Below, in pieces: positions 8,498 to 21,469 of a DNA stretch of 64,000 nucleotides. Both the position numbers and the translations under genes were made by a program. Position 1 is the first letter of the stretch. Each line of letters starts with the position of its first letter. Source of the DNA: Antedon mediterranea (taxonomy: Eukaryota; Echinodermata; Crinoidea; Comatulida; Antedonidae); NCBI RefSeq assembly GCF_964355755.1, contig NC_092680.1:13491001-13555000 (forward strand), written 5' to 3'. Below the pieces are notes generated by a model. The model saw only the letters and a list, made by a program, of their open reading frames with translations, made no database searches and was not told the DNA's origin.

Positions 8498-9707
8498 CTA
8501 GATTTGAACTCGTCACTACGGACGAGTTAGGTTATCCGCAGTGCAAAAGCCACGTGCAAGTCATACGTTAGAATAGTGCGCGCAAAAAAATAAAACGATT
8601 ATGGCATTGAAAAATGTTAGTGCGCTCTCTATGTTGCGTCGCGTCTAAGTATATACGGTATAACACTATATACTGTATACGTACTACATACAGTGCAGAA
8701 TAGGTGAAAATAAGTGACCAAAGTTATTGACGCATTTGAACATGATGACGTCATCACAATTTTTAAAATGGTGGATCATGCGAAAGGTAATTGATTGATC
8801 TAGACAATATAAAAAAATTGAGTGAAATGGAATAAGGATAAGTAGAGATGCGCTCTATTAAATTGACGAGCTATGACGAAAGAGAAAAAAATCCTATATT
8901 TTATATTCGGGTGGCCATACGATGACGTCACAATGTCTGGTTAGCCATATCAATGCATGATTCGAGAAAAACAACTCATCTACTTCCAGAATCTGAAATT
9001 TTAAATATTTTCACCTCGGAGTTTAGAATCTATGACTGTTTTAAAAAAGGCATAATTTTGACGAATTTTTGAACTTTTTCTTCAAAAACGCGCGCAAATT
9101 GTTCAATTCTACGTGCTCGTATGACGTGATTTTAAGTCGAAATTGATTGAAAATTGGTAAATGTACTAGAAAAGGCTGAAAAAACAAAAATCAAGCAAAA
9201 AAAAGATGTTTTTGCGCTACGTGCGCACGCGCGCGTAAAAAATATGCGCACGCGTGGGAATTTTTGAAATGCTCAAAATGACCTGAAACGCGTAGAAAGT
9301 TGATTAGAAATAAATTTTTCTCAATTTGAAATTTTAAACGCGCGTGCGCGCGTAACTTTATGTCAAACATGCCATTTTTAATCCATAGAAAGTTTGCCCT
9401 TAATATGACTTAAATGTTCACTAAGTGTCATTACAAAATGACTTTTGCTTTTTAGTCTATGTTAAATACGCGAAATTCATAAAATCGCGCGTAGCTTACG
9501 CTGCGCGACTCTAAAGTAAAAAAACGAGCTGTCCTGCACTTGTACACATAGAGGTAAATCTTCTGACAAAGTTATACGATGTAATGTTGATCAGAATTTG
9601 AGATACACGTGACACAAAATTTTGGGAAAGAAAGAAGAATAACATAGAAAAAAAAAAAAAAGATCCTGACAATAACAAGAGGTTATCCGCCAAGAGCGGA
9701 TAACCAA
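8498..9707 (+). repeat. Family A unit, twin of 10924
   Basis: 1,210 bp. Near-identical to the unit 2,426 bp downstream, sharing ACGGTATAACACTATATACTG, the AAAAAAATAAAACGATTATGG insertion, GATTCGAGAAAAACAACTCAT and hairpin loop CAAGA. A few substitutions separate them. Confidence 0.95.
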
Positions 9708-10923
9708 CTAGATTTGAACTCGTCACTACGGACGAGTTAGGTTATCCGCATTGCAAACGCCACGTGCACGTCATACGTTGGAATATTGCGCGCAGAAAAA
9801 CGATTATGCCATTGAAAAAACGTTAGTGCGCTCTCTATTTTGCGTCACGTCAAAGTATATACGGTATACACTGTATTCTGTATACGTACTACATACAGTG
9901 CAGAATAGGTGAAAATAAGGGACCCAAGTTATTGACGCTTTTGGACATGATGACGTCATCACAATTTAAAAAATGGTGGATCGTGCGAAAGATAATTGAT
10001 TGGCCTAGACAATATAACAAAATGGCGGGAAATGGAATACGGATAAGTGGAGATGCGCTCTATTAAATGTGATGAGCTTTGCGAAAGAGACAAAAATCCT
10101 ATATTTTATATTCGAATGGCCATAAAATGACGTCACAATGTCCGGTTAGCCATATCGATGCATGATTTGTTATCTACAACTCATCTACTTCCAGAATCTG
10201 AAATTTAAAAAAAGTTCACCACGGAGTTTAGAATCTATGACTGTTTTAAAAAAGGCATAATTTTCTCAAATTTTTGAACTTTTTCATCAAAAACGCGCGC
10301 GAATTGTTCAATTCTACGTGCTCGTATGACGTGATTTTAAGTCAAAATTATTTGAAAATTGGTAAATTTACTAGAAAAGGCTGAAAGAACAAAAATCAAG
10401 CAAAACAAATATGTTTTTGCGCTAAGTGCGCACGCGCGCGTAAAAAAAATGCGCGCTCGTGGGAATTTTTGAAATGCTCAAAATGACCTGAAACGCGTAG
10501 AAAGTTGATTAGAAGTTGATTTTTCGCATTTTAAAATTTTAAACGCGCGTGCGCGCGTAACTTTCTTCGCAAACTGCCATTTTTAATCCATAGTAAGTTT
10601 GCGCTTAATATGACTTAAATTTTCACCAAGTTTCAATACAAAATGACTTTTGGTTTTTAATCTATGATCAATAATTGAAATTCATAAAATCACGCGTAAC
10701 TTATGCTGCGCAGTTCGGACGGGACCGAAAACCTTATTACGACATCTTCAGATAGAGGTCAATCTTCTGATAAAGTTATACAATGTTATGTTAAGAAGAT
10801 TTAGAGATACACGCGCAACAAAATTCTGGGAAAGAAAGAAGAAAAAAGAAAAAAAAGAAAAAAAAAAAAAAAAAAAAGATCCTGACAATAACAAGGGGTT
10901 ATCCGCCAAGTGCGGATAACCAA
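9708..10923 (+). repeat. Family A unit, complete, GGACGG right-half variant
   Basis: 1,216 bp. The segment before the tail reads CAGTTCGGACGGGACCGAAAACC and GACATCTTCAGATAGAGG, as in the edge unit (5014) and unit 41089, and unlike its neighbours. Confidence 0.95.
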
Positions 10924-12073
10924 CTAGATTTGAACTCGTCACTACGGACGAGTTAGGTTATCCGCAGTTCAAAAGCCACGTGCACGTCATACGTTAGAAT
11001 AGTGCGCGCAAAAAAATAAAACGATTATGGCATTGAAAAACGTTTGTGCGCTCTCTATGTTGCGTCGCGTCTAAGTATATACGGTATAACACTATATACT
11101 GTATACGTACTACATACAGTGCAGAATAGGTGAAAATAAGTGACCAAAGTTATTGACGCATTTGAACATGATGACGTCATCACAATTTTTAAAATGGTGG
11201 ATCATGCGAAAGGTAATTGATTGATCTAGACAATATAAAAAAATTGAGTGAAATGGAATAAGGATAAGTAGAGATGCGCTCTATTAAATTGACGAGCTAT
11301 GACGAAAGAGAAAAAAATCCTATATTTTATATTCGGGTGGCCATACGATGACGTCACAATGTCTGGTTAGCCATATCAATGCATGATTCGAGAAAAACAA
11401 CTCATTTACTTCCAGAATCTGAAATTTTAAATATTTTCACCTCGGAGTTTAGAATCTATGACTTTTTAAAAAAAGGCATAATTTTCACAAATTTTTGAAC
11501 TTTTTCATCAAAAACGCGCGCAAATTGTTCAATTCTACGTGCTCGTATGACGTGATTTTAAGTCGAAATTGATTGAAAATTGGTAAATGTACTAGAAAAG
11601 GCTGAAAAAACAAAAATCAAGCAAAAAAAAGATGTTTTTGCGCTACGTGCGCACGCGCGCGTAAAAAATATGCGCACGCGTGGGAATTTTTGAAATGCTC
11701 AAAATGACCTGAAACGCGTAGAAAGTTGATTAGAAATGAATTTTTCGCAATTTGAAATTTTAAACGCGCGTGCGCGCGTAACTTTATGTCAAACATGCCA
11801 TTTTTAATCCATAGAAAGTTTGCCCTTGATATGACTTAAATGTTCACCAAGTGTCATTACAAAATGACTTTTGCTTTTTAGTCTATGTTAAATACGCGAA
11901 ATTCATAAAATCGCGCGTAGCTTACGCTGCGCGACTCTAAAGTAAAAAAACGAGCTGTCCTGCACTTCTACACATAGAGGTAAATCTTCGGACAAAGTTA
12001 TACGATGTAATGTTGATCAGAATTTGAGATACACGTGACACAAAATTTTGGGAAAGAAAGAAGAATAACATAG

Positions 12074-12104
<31 letters not shown>

Positions 12105-12152
12105 TCCTGACAATAACAAGAGGTTATCCGCCAAGAGCGGATAACCAAAAAA
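10924..12152 (+). repeat. Family A unit, last before the B block
   Basis: 1,229 bp, twin of unit 8498. It has a long A-run before the tail cassette, loop CAAGA, and five extra A residues after the hairpin before family B starts. Confidence 0.95.
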
Positions 12153-13676
12153 CTAGACATGTAACTCGTCACTTTGACGAGTTTGGTTATCCGCCGCGCA
12201 AGTGGTGCAACATTAACATTAAGGGGATAGGTTGAGGACAAAAGGAAGTGTTCACGTTGGCATTATGACCTGAACTGAAGAATATGATATGTTGTTATTG
12301 CTGAATTTTATCTATATATAAATTCATATATAGTATACACAGGATAATCTGTATCCATATCACATACAGTGTAGAATATGTGAACTTACGGGACCCGCTA
12401 TTTATTGCAATTTTTAACATGTTGACGGTTTTAAAATGAAACGGGAAGGTAGCAATTCCGAAAGGAAATTATCTCAGCAACAACGTATTAGCGTGTAGAA
12501 GAAATTTGAATACGTGAAATATTGATGCGCGCTCTTTTAAATGTAATGAATTATGACGCAAAAGATGAAAATACGACCTTTTTTATTTAACTGGCCATAT
12601 GATGACGTCACAACATCCGATTGGCAACATTTTTACATAATTTCGTATCTACAATCCAATAGCTTCCAGAAAAAGTTTTAATCGTGATTATCAAATTTTA
12701 TTCTTACGAGCTATAACAGATTAAAATTTACTGTAAAGATGAAATTGATGCCACACGTGATTTAAATTTTTAGGCATGATGACGTCAAAAAAATTAAAAT
12801 ATTTTTAACTCATGCGAAAGATAGTTGATTGACCTAGACAATATCAAAATCGGGGTGAAAATGGAAAACGGATAAGTGGAGATGCGCTCTATTCAATGTG
12901 ATGAGCTATGACGAAAGATACAAAAATCCTAAATTTTATATTCGCGTGGCCATACGATGACGTCACAATGTCCGGTTAGCCATATTAATACCTGATCCGA
13001 TATCTACAACTCATCTACTTCTAGAAAATGTCATCCACAAAAATTTGACCGTCTAGTTTAGAAATTACGACTGTTTAAAAAAAGTCATATTTTAAACGAA
13101 TTTTTTAACCTTTTCATAAAAAACGCGCGCAAATTGGCCAATTCGACGTGCTCGTATGACGTATCTTTAAGTCAAAATTGTTTAAAATTTGGTAAAATTA
13201 CTAGAAAAGGCTGGAAAAACATAAATCACGCGAAAAAATTACGTTTTCAATTCTACGTGCGCACCGCACACGTAAAAATGTGCGCACGCGTGGGAATTTT
13301 TGACATGCTTAAAACGACATGAAACGCGTAGAAAGTTGATTATAAATTAATTTTGCGCATTTTGAAATTTTAAATGCGCGTGCGCGCGTAACTTTGTGTA
13401 TAACACGCAATTTTTTTTCAACAGAAAGTTAGCGCATGATATAAATTAAACTTTTGCAAAGTTTCAAGTTGAAATGTTATTTGGTTGTCGAGCTATGTTA
13501 AATACGACAAAATCGTTAAATCGCGCGTAAGTCACGTTGCGCAATTGTAAACGTCATGAAAAGCTTCGCTTGACGACGTTACGTAAATGTCAATATGTTA
13601 AGATAGTTACCAAAATGTTATGTTTGCGAGTTTTGGAGAAAAGCGTTACACAAAAATCATACAGAAAGAAAGAAGA
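12153..13676 (+). repeat. Family B unit 1, tailless
   Basis: 1,524 bp, starting CTAGACATGTAACTCGTC. It ends AGAAAGAAAGAAG against the next CTAG, without a hairpin tail. By eye it is identical to 19809-21332 (offset 7,656). It contains the internal module duplication: the GGCCATATGATGACGTCA segment at about 12591 and the GGCCATACGATGACGTCA segment about 355 bp later. Confidence 0.95.
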
Positions 13677-15279
13677 CTAGACATGTAACTCGTCACTTTG
13701 ACGAGTTTGGTTATCCGCCGCGCAAGTGGTGCAACATTAACATTAAGGGGATAGGTTGAGGACAAAAGGAAGTGTTCACGTTGGCATTATGACCTGAACT
13801 GAAGAATATGATATGTTGTTATTGCTGAATTTTATTATTTAAATTCATATATAGTATACACAGTCTAATCTGTATCCATATCACATACAGTGTAGAATAG
13901 GTGAAATTACGGGACCCGCTATTTATTGCAATTTTTAACATGTTGACGGTTTTAAAATGAAACGCGAAGGTAGCAATTCCGAAAGTAAATTATCTCAGCA
14001 ACAACGTATTAGCGTGTAGAAGAAATTTGAATACGTGAAATATTGATGCGCGCTCTTTTAAATGTAATGAATTATGACGCAAAAGATGAAAATACGACCT
14101 TTTTTATTTAACTGGCCATATGATGACGTCACAACATCCGATTGGCAACATTTTAACATAATTTCGTATCTACAATCCAATAGCTTCCAGAAAAAGTTTT
14201 AATCGTGATTATCACATTTTATTCTTACGAGCTATAACAGATTAAAATTTACTGTAAAGATGAAATTGATGCCACACGTGATTTCAATTTTTAGGCATGA
14301 TGACGTCATAAAAATTAAAATATTTTTCACTCATGCGAAAGATAGTTGATTGACCTAGACAATATCAAAATCGGGGTGAAAATGGAAAACGGATAAGTGG
14401 AGATGCGCTCTATTCAATGTGATGAGCTATGACGAAAGATACAAAAATCCTAAATTTTATATTCGCGTGGCCATACGATGACGTCACAATGTCCGATTAG
14501 CCATATTAATACCTGATCCGATATCTACAACTCATCTACTTCCAGAATATGCCATCCACAAAAAGTTGACCGTTTAGTTTAGAAATTACGACTGTTTAAA
14601 AAAAGGCATATTTTAAACGAATTTTTTAACCTTTTCATAAAAAACGCGCGCAAATTGTCCAATTCGACGTGCTCGTATGACGTATCTTTAAGTCGAAATT
14701 GTTAAAAATTTGGTAAAATTACATGAAAAGGCTGGAAAAACATAAATCACGCGAAAAAAATACGTTTTCAATGCTACGTGCGCACCGCACACGTAAAAAT
14801 GTGCGCACGCGTGGGAATTTTTTACATGCTTAAAACGACATGAAACGCGTAGAAAGTTGATTATAAATTAGTTTCGCGCATTTTGAAATTTTAAATGCGC
14901 GTGCGCGCGTAACTTTGTGTAAAACACGCAATTTTTTTTCAACAGAAAGTTAGCGCATGATATAAATTAAACTTTTGCAAAGTTTCAAGTTGAAATGTTA
15001 TTTGGTTTTCGACATATGTTCAATACGAGAAAATCGTTAAATCGCGCGTACGTCACTTTGCGCAATTGTAAACATCATGAAAAGCTTCGCTTGACGACGT
15101 TACATAAATGTCAAAATGTTAACATAGTTAACAAAATGTTATGTTTGCAAGTTTCAGAGAAAAGCGTTACACAAAAATCATACAGAAAGAAAGAAGAAGA
15201 ATAAAAAGTTGATGATGATGATGATTTCGTACAATCACAAGAGGTTATCCTGCAACTTCGTTGCGGATAACCAAAAAGA
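13677..15279 (+). repeat. Family B unit 2, complete
   Basis: 1,603 bp. The tail has (GAT)5 at 15211-15225 and then the B-type hairpin GGTTATCC-T-GCAAC-TTC-GTTGC-GGATAACC, followed by AAAAAGA. Confidence 0.95.
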
Positions 15280-16889
15280 CTAGACATGTAACTCGTCACT
15301 TTGACGAGTTTGGTTATCCGCCGCGCAAGTGGTGCAACATTAACATTAAGGGGATAGGTTGAGGACAAAAGGAAGTGTTCACGTTGGCATTATGACCTGA
15401 ACTGAAGAATATGATATGTTGTTATTGCTGAATTTTATTGTTTAAATTCATATATAGTATACACAGTATAATCTGTATCCATATCACATACAGTGTAGAA
15501 TAGGTGAAATTACGGGACCCGCTATTTATTGCAATTTTTAACATGTTGACGGTTTTAAAATGAAACGGGAAGGTAGCAATTCCGAAAGGAAATTATCTCA
15601 GCAACAACGTATTAGCGTGTAGAAGAAATTTGAATACGTGAAATATTGATGCGCGCTCTTTTAAATGTAATGAATTATGACGCAAAAGATGGAAATACGA
15701 CCTTTTTTATTTAACTGGCCATATGATGACGTCACAACATCCGATTGGCAACATTTTTACATAATTTCGTATCTACAATCCAATAGCTTCCAGAAAAAGT
15801 TTTAATCGTGATTATCACATTTTATTCTTACGAGCTATAACAGATTAAAATTTACTGTAAAGATGAAATTGATGCCACACGTGATTTAAATTTTTAGGCA
15901 TGATGACGTCAAAAAAATTAAAATATTTTAACTCATGCGAAAGATAGTTGATTGACCTAGACAATATCAAAATCCGGGTGAAAATGGAAAACGGATAAGT
16001 GGAGATGCGCTCTATTCAATGTGATGAGCTATGACGAAAGATACAAAAATCCTAAATTTTATATTCGCGTGGCCATACGATGACGTCACAATGTCCGGTT
16101 AGCCATATTAATACCTGATCCGATATCTACAACTCATCTACTTCCAGAATATGCCATCCACAAAAATTTGACCGTCTAGTTTAGAAATTACGACTGTTTA
16201 AAAAAAGGCATATTTTAAACGAATTTGTTAACCTTTTCATAAAAAACGCGCGCAAATTGTCCAATTCGACGTGCTCGTATGACGTATCTTTAAGTCGAAA
16301 TTGTTTAAAATTTGGTAAAATTACATGAAAAGGCTGGAAAAACATAAATCACTCGAAAAAAATACCTTTTCAATGCTACGTGCGCACCGCACACGTAAAA
16401 ATGTGCGCACGCGTGGGAATTTTTGACATGCTTAAAACGACATGAAACGCGTAGAAAGTTGATTATAAATTAGTTTCGCGCATTTTGAAATTTTAAATGC
16501 GCGTGCGCGCGTAACTTTGTGTAAAACACGCAATTTTTTTTCAACAGAAAGTTAGCGCATGATATAAATTAAACTTTTGCAAAGTTTCACTTTAAAATGT
16601 TATTTGGTTTTCGACATATGTTAAATACGAGAAAATCGTTAAATCGCGCGTACGTCACGTTGCGCAATTGTAAACATCATGAAAAGCTTCGCTTGACGAC
16701 GTTACATAAATGTCAAAATGTTAACATAGTTAACAAAATGTTATGTTTGCAAGTTTCAGAGAAAAGCGTTACACAAAAATCATACAGAAAGAAAGAAGAA
16801 GAATAAAAAGTTGATGATGATGATGATGATGATGATTTCGTACAATCACAAGAGGTTATCCTGCAACTTCGTTGCGGATAACCAATAAA
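15280..16889 (+). repeat. Family B unit 3, complete
   Basis: About 1,610 bp. (GAT)8 at 16813-16836. The hairpin is followed by AATAAA, and then the next unit begins internally. Confidence 0.93.
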
Positions 16890-18204
16890 CTGTTGACGGT
16901 TTTAAAATGAAACGCGAAGGTAGCAATTCCGAAAGGAAATTATCTCAGCAACAACGTATTAGCGTGTAGAAGAAATTTGAATACGTGAAATATTGATGCG
17001 CGCTTTTTTAAATCTAATGAATTATGACGCAAAAGATGAAAATACGACCTTTTTTATTTAACTGGCCATATGATGACGTCACAACATCCGATTGGCAACA
17101 TTTTTACATAATTTCGTATCTACTATCCAATAGCTTCCAGAAAAAGTTTTAATCGTGATTATCACATTTTATTCTTACGAGCTATAACAGATTAAAATTT
17201 ACTGTAAAGATGAAATTGATGCCACACGTGATTTAAATTTTTAGGCATGATGACGTCAAAAAAATTAAAATATTTTTTACTCATGCGAAAGATAGTTGAT
17301 TGTCCCAGACAATATCAAAATCGGAGTGAAAATGGAAATTGGATAAGTGGAGATGCGCTCTATTCAATGTGATGAGCTATGACGAAAGATACAAAAATCC
17401 TAAATTTTATATTCGCGTGGCCATACGATGACGTCACAATGTCCGGTTAGCCATATTAATACCTGATCCGATATCTACAACTCATCTACTTCCAGAATAT
17501 GCCATCCATAAAAAGTTGACCGTCTAGTTTAGAAATTACGACTGTTTAAAAAAAGGCATATTTTAAACGAATTTTTTAACCTTTTCATAACAAACGCGCG
17601 CAAATTGTCCAATACGATGTGCTCGTATGACGTATCTTTAAGTCGAAATTGTTTAAAATTTGGTAAAATTACTAGAAAAGGCTGGAAAAACATAAATCAC
17701 GCGAAAAAAATACGTTTTCAATGCTACGTGCGCACCGCACACGTAAAAATGTGCGCACGCGTGGGAATTTTTGACATGCTTAAAACGACATGAAACGCGT
17801 AGAAAGTTGATTAGAAATTAATTTTGCGCATTTTGAAATTTTAAATGCGCGTGCGCGCGTAACTTTGTGTAAAACACGGAATTTTTTTTCAACAGAAAGT
17901 TAGCGCATGTTATAAATTAAACTTTTGCAAAGTTTCAAGTTGAAATGTTATTTGGTTGTCGAGCTATGTTAAATACGACAAAATCGTTAAATCGCGCGTA
18001 AGTCACGTTGCGCAATTGTAAACGTCATGAAAAGCTTCGCTTGACGACGTTACGTAAATGTCAATATGTTAAGATAGTTACCGAAATGTTATGTTTGCGA
18101 GTTTTAGAGAAAAGCGTTACACAAAAATCATACAGAATGATTTCGTACAATCACAAGAGGTTATCCTGCAACTTCGTTGCGGATAACCAAAAATAAAAAG
18201 ATGA
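16890..18204 (+). repeat. Family B unit 4, 5'-truncated
   Basis: About 1,315 bp. It starts at TGTTGACGGTTTTAAAATG, so the left hairpin and roughly the first 270 bp are missing. The right end is complete, with a single GAT before TTCGTACAATC. It is the only unit of the array after 6129 without the CTAGA start. Confidence 0.93.
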
Positions 18205-19808
18205 CTAGACATGTAACTCGTCACTTTGACGAGTTTGGTTATCCGCCGCGCAAGTGGTGCAACATTAACATTAAGGGGATAGGTTGAGGACAAAAGGAAG
18301 TGTTCACGTTGGCATTATGACCTGAACTGAAGAATATGATATGTTGTTATTGCTGAATTTTATTATTTAAATTCATATATAGTATACACAGTATAATCTG
18401 TATCCATATCACATACAGTGTAGAATAGGTGAAATTACGGACCCGCTATTTATTGCAATTTTTAACATGTTGACGGTTTTAAAATGAAACGCGAAGGTAG
18501 CAATTCCGAAAGGAAATTATCTCAGCAACAACGTATTAGCGTGTAGAAGAAATTTGAATACGTGAAATATTGAGGCGCGCTCTTTTAAATGTAATGAATT
18601 ATGACGCAAAAGATGAAAATACGACCTTTTTTATTTAACTGGCCATATGATGACGTCACAACATCCGATTGGCAACATTTTTACATAATTTCGTATCTAC
18701 AATCCAATAGCTTCCAGAAAAAGTTTTAATCGTGATTATCACATTTTATTCTTACGAGCTATAACAGATTAAAATTTACTGTAAAGATGAAATTGATGCC
18801 ACACGTGATATAAATTTTTAGGCATGATGACGTCAAAAAAATTAAAATATTTTTAACTCATGCGAAAGATAGTTGATTGACCTAGACAATATCAAAATCG
18901 GGGTGAAAATGGAAAACGGATAAGTGGAGATGCGCTCTTTTCAATGTGATGAGCTATGACGAAAGATACAAAAATCCTAAATTTTATATTCGCGTGGCCA
19001 TACGATGACGTCACAATGTCCGGTTAGCCATATTAATACCTGATCCGATATCTACAACTCATCTACTTCCAGAATATGTCATCCACAAAAATTTGACCGT
19101 CTAGTTTAGAAATTACGACTGTTTAAAAAAAGGCATATTTTAAACGAATTTTTTAACCTTTTCATAAAAAACGCGCGCAAATTGTCCAATTCGACGTGCT
19201 CGTATGACGTATCTTTAAGTCGAAATTGTTTAAAATTTGGTAAAATTACTAGAAAAGGCTGGAAAAATATAAATCACGCGAAAAAAATACGTTTTCAATG
19301 CTACGTGCGCACCGCACACGTAAAAATGTGCGCACGCGTGGGAATTTTTGACATGCTTAAAACGACATGAAAAGCGTAGAAAGTTGATTATAAATTAATT
19401 TTGCGCATTTTGAAATTTTAAATGCGCGTGCGCGCGTAACTTTGTGTAAAACACGCAATTTTTTTTCAACAGAAAGTTAGCGCATGATATAAATTAAACT
19501 TTTGCAAAGTTTCACTTTAAAATGTTAATTGGTTTTCGACATATGTTAAATACGAGAAAATCGTTAAATTGCGCGTACGTCACGTTGCGCAATTGTAAAC
19601 ATCATGAAAAGCTTCGCTTGACGACGTTACATAAATGTCAAAATGTTAACATAGTTAACAAAATGTTATGTTTGCAAGTTTTAGAGAAAAGCGTTACACA
19701 AAAATCATACAGAAAGAAAGAAGATTAAGAAAAAGATGATGATGATGATGATGATTTCGTACAATCACAAGAGGTTATCCTGCAACTTCGTTGCGGATAA
19801 CCAAAAAA
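18205..19808 (+). repeat. Family B unit 5, complete
   Basis: 1,604 bp. (GAT)7 at 19735-19755, then the B hairpin and AAAAA. Confidence 0.95.
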
Positions 19809-21469
19809 CTAGACATGTAACTCGTCACTTTGACGAGTTTGGTTATCCGCCGCGCAAGTGGTGCAACATTAACATTAAGGGGATAGGTTGAGGACAAAAG
19901 GAAGTGTTCACGTTGGCATTATGACCTGAACTGAAGAATATGATATGTTGTTATTGCTGAATTTTATCTATATATAAATTCATATATAGTATACACAGGA
20001 TAATCTGTATCCATATCACATACAGTGTAGAATATGTGAACTTACGGGACCCGCTATTTATTGCAATTTTTAACATGTTGACGGTTTTAAAATGAAACGG
20101 GAAGGTAGCAATTCCGAAAGGAAATTATCTCAGCAACAACGTATTAGCGTGTAGAAGAAATTTGAATACGTGAAATATTGATGCGCGCTCTTTTAAATGT
20201 AATGAATTATGACGCAAAAGATGAAAATACGACCTTTTTTATTTAACTGGCCATATGATGACGTCACAACATCCGATTGGCAACATTTTTACATAATTTC
20301 GTATCTACAATCCAATAGCTTCCAGAAAAAGTTTTAATCGTGATTATCAAATTTTATTCTTACGAGCTATAACAGATTAAAATTTACTGTAAAGATGAAA
20401 TTGATGCCACACGTGATTTAAATTTTTAGGCATGATGACGTCAAAAAAATTAAAATATTTTTAACTCATGCGAAAGATAGTTGATTGACCTAGACAATAT
20501 CAAAATCGGGGTGAAAATGGAAAACGGATAAGTGGAGATGCGCTCTATTCAATGTGATGAGCTATGACGAAAGATACAAAAATCCTAAATTTTATATTCG
20601 CGTGGCCATACGATGACGTCACAATGTCCGGTTAGCCATATTAATACCTGATCCGATATCTACAACTCATCTACTTCTAGAAAATGTCATCCACAAAAAT
20701 TTGACCGTCTAGTTTAGAAATTACGACTGTTTAAAAAAAGTCATATTTTAAACGAATTTTTTAACCTTTTCATAAAAAACGCGCGCAAATTGGCCAATTC
20801 GACGTGCTCGTATGACGTATCTTTAAGTCAAAATTGTTTAAAATTTGGTAAAATTACTAGAAAAGGCTGGAAAAACATAAATCACGCGAAAAAATTACGT
20901 TTTCAATTCTACGTGCGCACCGCACACGTAAAAATGTGCGCACGCGTGGGAATTTTTGACATGCTTAAAACGACATGAAACGCGTAGAAAGTTGATTATA
21001 AATTAATTTTGCGCATTTTGAAATTTTAAATGCGCGTGCGCGCGTAACTTTGTGTATAACACGCAATTTTTTTTCAACAGAAAGTTAGCGCATGATATAA
21101 ATTAAACTTTTGCAAAGTTTCAAGTTGAAATGTTATTTGGTTGTCGAGCTATGTTAAATACGACAAAATCGTTAAATCGCGCGTAAGTCACGTTGCGCAA
21201 TTGTAAACGTCATGAAAAGCTTCGCTTGACGACGTTACGTAAATGTCAATATGTTAAGATAGTTACCAAAATGTTATGTTTGCGAGTTTTGGAGAAAAGC
21301 GTTACACAAAAATCATACAGAAAGAAAGAAGAAAAATAAAAAGATGATGATTTCGTACAATCACAAGAGGTTATCCTGCAACTTCGTTGCGGATAACCAA
21401 AAAAAAAAAAAAAAAAAAAAAAAGATCCTGACAATAACAAGAGGTTATCCGCCAAGTGCGGATAACCAA
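19809..21469 (+). repeat. Family B unit 6 with an added family A tail
   Basis: The body repeats unit 12153. After its own B hairpin (ending about 21398) comes an A-run and a complete 47-bp A-type tail cassette (21423-21469) with GGTTATCCGC/GCGGATAACC. The unit thus carries two successive, different terminal hairpins. Confidence 0.95.

Larger units (their letters stand above)
12153..21332 (+). repeat. Family B block with 7,656-bp higher-order repeat
   Basis: Five B units (12153-19808) precede a copy of the first (19809-21332). Every stretch compared between 12153-13676 and 19809-21332 was identical, including the rare TCTATATATAAATTCATA and the TTGGCCAATTCG variant. This indicates a recent multi-unit exchange. 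Confidence 0.85.

Noticed and set aside
13134-13322. 62-codon frames MANSTCSYDVSLSQNC.. in B units
   Set aside because: Present only as repeat copies, crossing CG tracts; start and stop follow unit variants and no family is recognised.
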